Shown in pieces: positions 33,105 through 33,927 of a stretch of DNA of 33,927 bases. The stretch is from an uncultured Flavobacteriaceae bacterium (GTDB lineage: Bacteria > Bacteroidota > Bacteroidia > Flavobacteriales > Flavobacteriaceae), in assembly GCA_937944485.1 (NCBI GenBank), contig CALDYU010000033.1:1-33927 (forward strand), written 5' to 3'. Both the position numbers and the translations under genes were made by a program. Positions within the stretch are counted from its first letter, which is position 1; the number at the start of each line of letters is the position of its first letter. Under the pieces are notes generated by a model that saw nothing but the letters and a program-made list of their open reading frames with translations, was not told where the DNA came from and did no database searches.

Positions 33105-33635
33105 ATGATTCGATTGACAATAATTATAGGGATTTTCATCTTATGCGTTTGTTGCAAATCGACCAATATCCAGAATGAAACTAACTTGACAACGAAAAAT
33201 GACTCAATAAATCTTTATGCGTTTGTTGGACAGAAAATATCGGTTACGGAATTTGACCCTAACGAAAATAACGAACGAATCGAAATTGATTCAATAACTG
33301 GAGATACAATTAGACGAGTTAGCTTTTCAATGGACTTGGGCTTTAAAGCCAAATATAAAGTCATAAAAAATGTGTTTAACGACTTAAAAACGGACACGGT
33401 TGACTTCGTGGCATATGACCATTACGGGCGTCCGAAATTTGAGAGATATGAAAATGTCATACTTTATCTTTCTCTTAATAAGAAAACTGGAAAATATTAT
33501 CATCAAAAATATCTTTATGACCCAATTAAAAAAGGGAGAAACGGAATTTGGAAGAGTCCTAGTGGAAAAAGTATTGAAAAGATATTTCGGGAAAGGAGAA
33601 AAGGGATTTTAAAATCTCGTGGAATATTTGAGTGA
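33105..33635 (+). CDS. Cassette 4: lipoprotein, function unknown
   Basis: 176 aa from ATG at 33105, 21 nt after the junction. MIRLTIIIGIFILCVCCKS is a lipoprotein signal with adjacent cysteines in the lipobox (LCVCC). The mature part contains NLYAFVGQKISVTEFDP, a regular beta-like stretch (YKVIKNVFNDLKTDTVDFVAYDHYG) and YHQKYLYDPIKKGRNGIWKSPSGKSIEKIF near the end. No family recognised. The stop is 8 nt before the R'' box. Confidence 0.8.
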   Translation: MIRLTIIIGIFILCVCCKSTNIQNETNLTTKNDSINLYAFVGQKISVTEFDPNENNERIEIDSITGDTIRRVSFSMDLGFKAKYKVIKNVFNDLKTDTVDFVAYDHYGRPKFERYENVILYLSLNKKTGKYYHQKYLYDPIKKGRNGIWKSPSGKSIEKIFRERRKGILKSRGIFE

Positions 33636-33643
33636 ATAAAAAC

Positions 33644-33845
33644 TGTAGCTAACAATGCCTAAACGTAATGCGGGGTTTTGGGCTAAATCGAAAGGTCTGC
33701 GTATATTTAGGAGGTCGCTAAATCTTTGGGATTTAGCTTTGGACAAAAAAAGAAAAAGAAAAACCAAGAGCTTTAGCTTCGTGCGCAGACGGAAACGAAA
33801 AGTTTCCTTACCTCCGCACTACGCTTAGCCGAGACGTTGGCAGTA
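33644..33845 (+). repeat. attC-like site 4 (202 bp)
   Basis: R'' TGTAGCTAAC (33644-33653) is the reverse complement of the start of cassette 4 (33084-33093). L'' (33657-33673, 17 nt) pairs with L' (33814-33829, 16 nt), leaving one extrahelical C on the top strand (G on the bottom) and two A-C mismatches. R' is GTTGGCAGTA (33836-33845). Inside are the shared core and hairpins GCTAAATC/GATTTAGC and GGAAAC-GAAAA-GTTTCC. Confidence 0.85.
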
Positions 33846-33927
33846 ACTTACCTAGTAAAAAAAGAGAAACTAAGCGCTTCCCTCCTTTTTTTTGTTGTTT
33901 ACCCTATAGTTGGATTAGTTACTTTCC
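33837..33927 (+). other. Start of cassette 5 (runs off window)
   Basis: 91 nt beginning TTGGCAGTAACTTACC after the last G of attC4. No gene start can be chosen. By the rule seen in cassettes 1-4 its far end should carry TACTGCCAAC. It may instead be where the array ends and chromosome resumes; the window does not show which. Confidence 0.5.

Larger units (their letters stand above)
30152..33927 (+). mobile_element. Integron-like gene cassette array (four full cassettes and the start of a fifth)
   Basis: Cassettes, cut after the G of each GTT: 1 = 30152-31007, 2 = 31008-32328, 3 = 32329-33084, 4 = 33085-33836, 5 = 33837 onward. Each starts GTT plus a private sequence (GTTGTACAAC, GTTACCCACA, GTTACCTGTA, GTTAGCTACA, GTTGGCAGTA), most followed by AATT. 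Each of cassettes 1-4 ends, just after its gene, with the reverse complement of its own start (GTTGTACAAC, GTGGGTAAC, TACAGGTAAC, TGTAGCTAAC) and then an attC-like site. All genes are on the plus strand with starts 13-30 nt after the junction and no obvious promoters. This is the organisation of an integron array. The recombinase is upstream in the same direction, unlike classical integrons where intI diverges from the array. Confidence 0.88.

Noticed and set aside
30107..33927. CRISPR array, transposon or insertion sequence
   Set aside because: Repeats are long, unequal and separated by genes, there is no transposase and no target duplication, and the end rule fits integron cassettes.
28215..33927. 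Classical genomic island integrated in a tRNA gene
   Set aside because: No repeat of either tRNA 3' end was found downstream in the window, so tRNA-targeted integration is not shown.

Overview
The window is a piece of a Flavobacteriia (Bacteroidota) chromosome, probably a marine Flavobacteriaceae such as a Maribacter or Zobellia relative; the genus is a guess. The evidence is low GC, promoters of the Bacteroidota type (TAnnTTTG at -7, TTG or TTTG near -33), the gene order CBS protein - nadK - DUF6089 - uppS - bamA, a folK-deoxynucleoside kinase fusion, and several Bacteroidota-only families (DUF6089, DUF5723, DUF6268).

Bases 1-28100 are mostly ordinary core genome. A minus-strand block (1-3808) carries bamA (5' part only), uppS, a DUF6089 barrel, nadK and a CBS protein. 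Divergent from it are pdxJ, an esterase, a small holin-like membrane protein, trigger factor, clpP and clpX (3911-9434), a folding and proteolysis cluster closed by a strong two-way terminator. Next come a small hydrolase, a four-gene envelope operon (10395-12832), a membrane-anchored AraC regulator coupled to a GH3-family ligase, a DUF2797 protein, a large AsmA-like protein, a queuosine-precursor transporter, a DUF5723 protein, sppA, folK-dNK, an rRNA/tRNA methyltransferase and mutS.

Two tRNA genes, Gly(GCC) and Leu(TAA), at 28215-28420 mark the change to an accessory region. After them come a zinc-ribbon protein and a divergent tyrosine recombinase sharing a 26-bp palindrome, then an array of gene cassettes that runs to the window end.

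The array (30151-33927) is the main discovery. Four complete cassettes and the start of a fifth follow the recombinase in the same direction. Each begins with GTT plus a cassette-specific sequence and ends with the reverse complement of its own start (9-10 bp), followed by an attC-like imperfect palindrome of 73, 201, 202 or 213 bp. This is the end logic of integron cassettes. In addition, all 11 stem mismatches I aligned are A-C on the top strand, so they are G-T wobbles on the bottom strand, as expected if the bottom strand folds. The recombinase is XerC/D-like, has a roughly 95-residue N-terminal extension and lacks the extra domain of classical IntI. I infer an integron-like cassette capture system of Flavobacteriia. 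The cassette cargo is a membrane coiled-coil protein (frameshifted), a PLD-type nuclease with a partner gene, a secreted protein and a lipoprotein.
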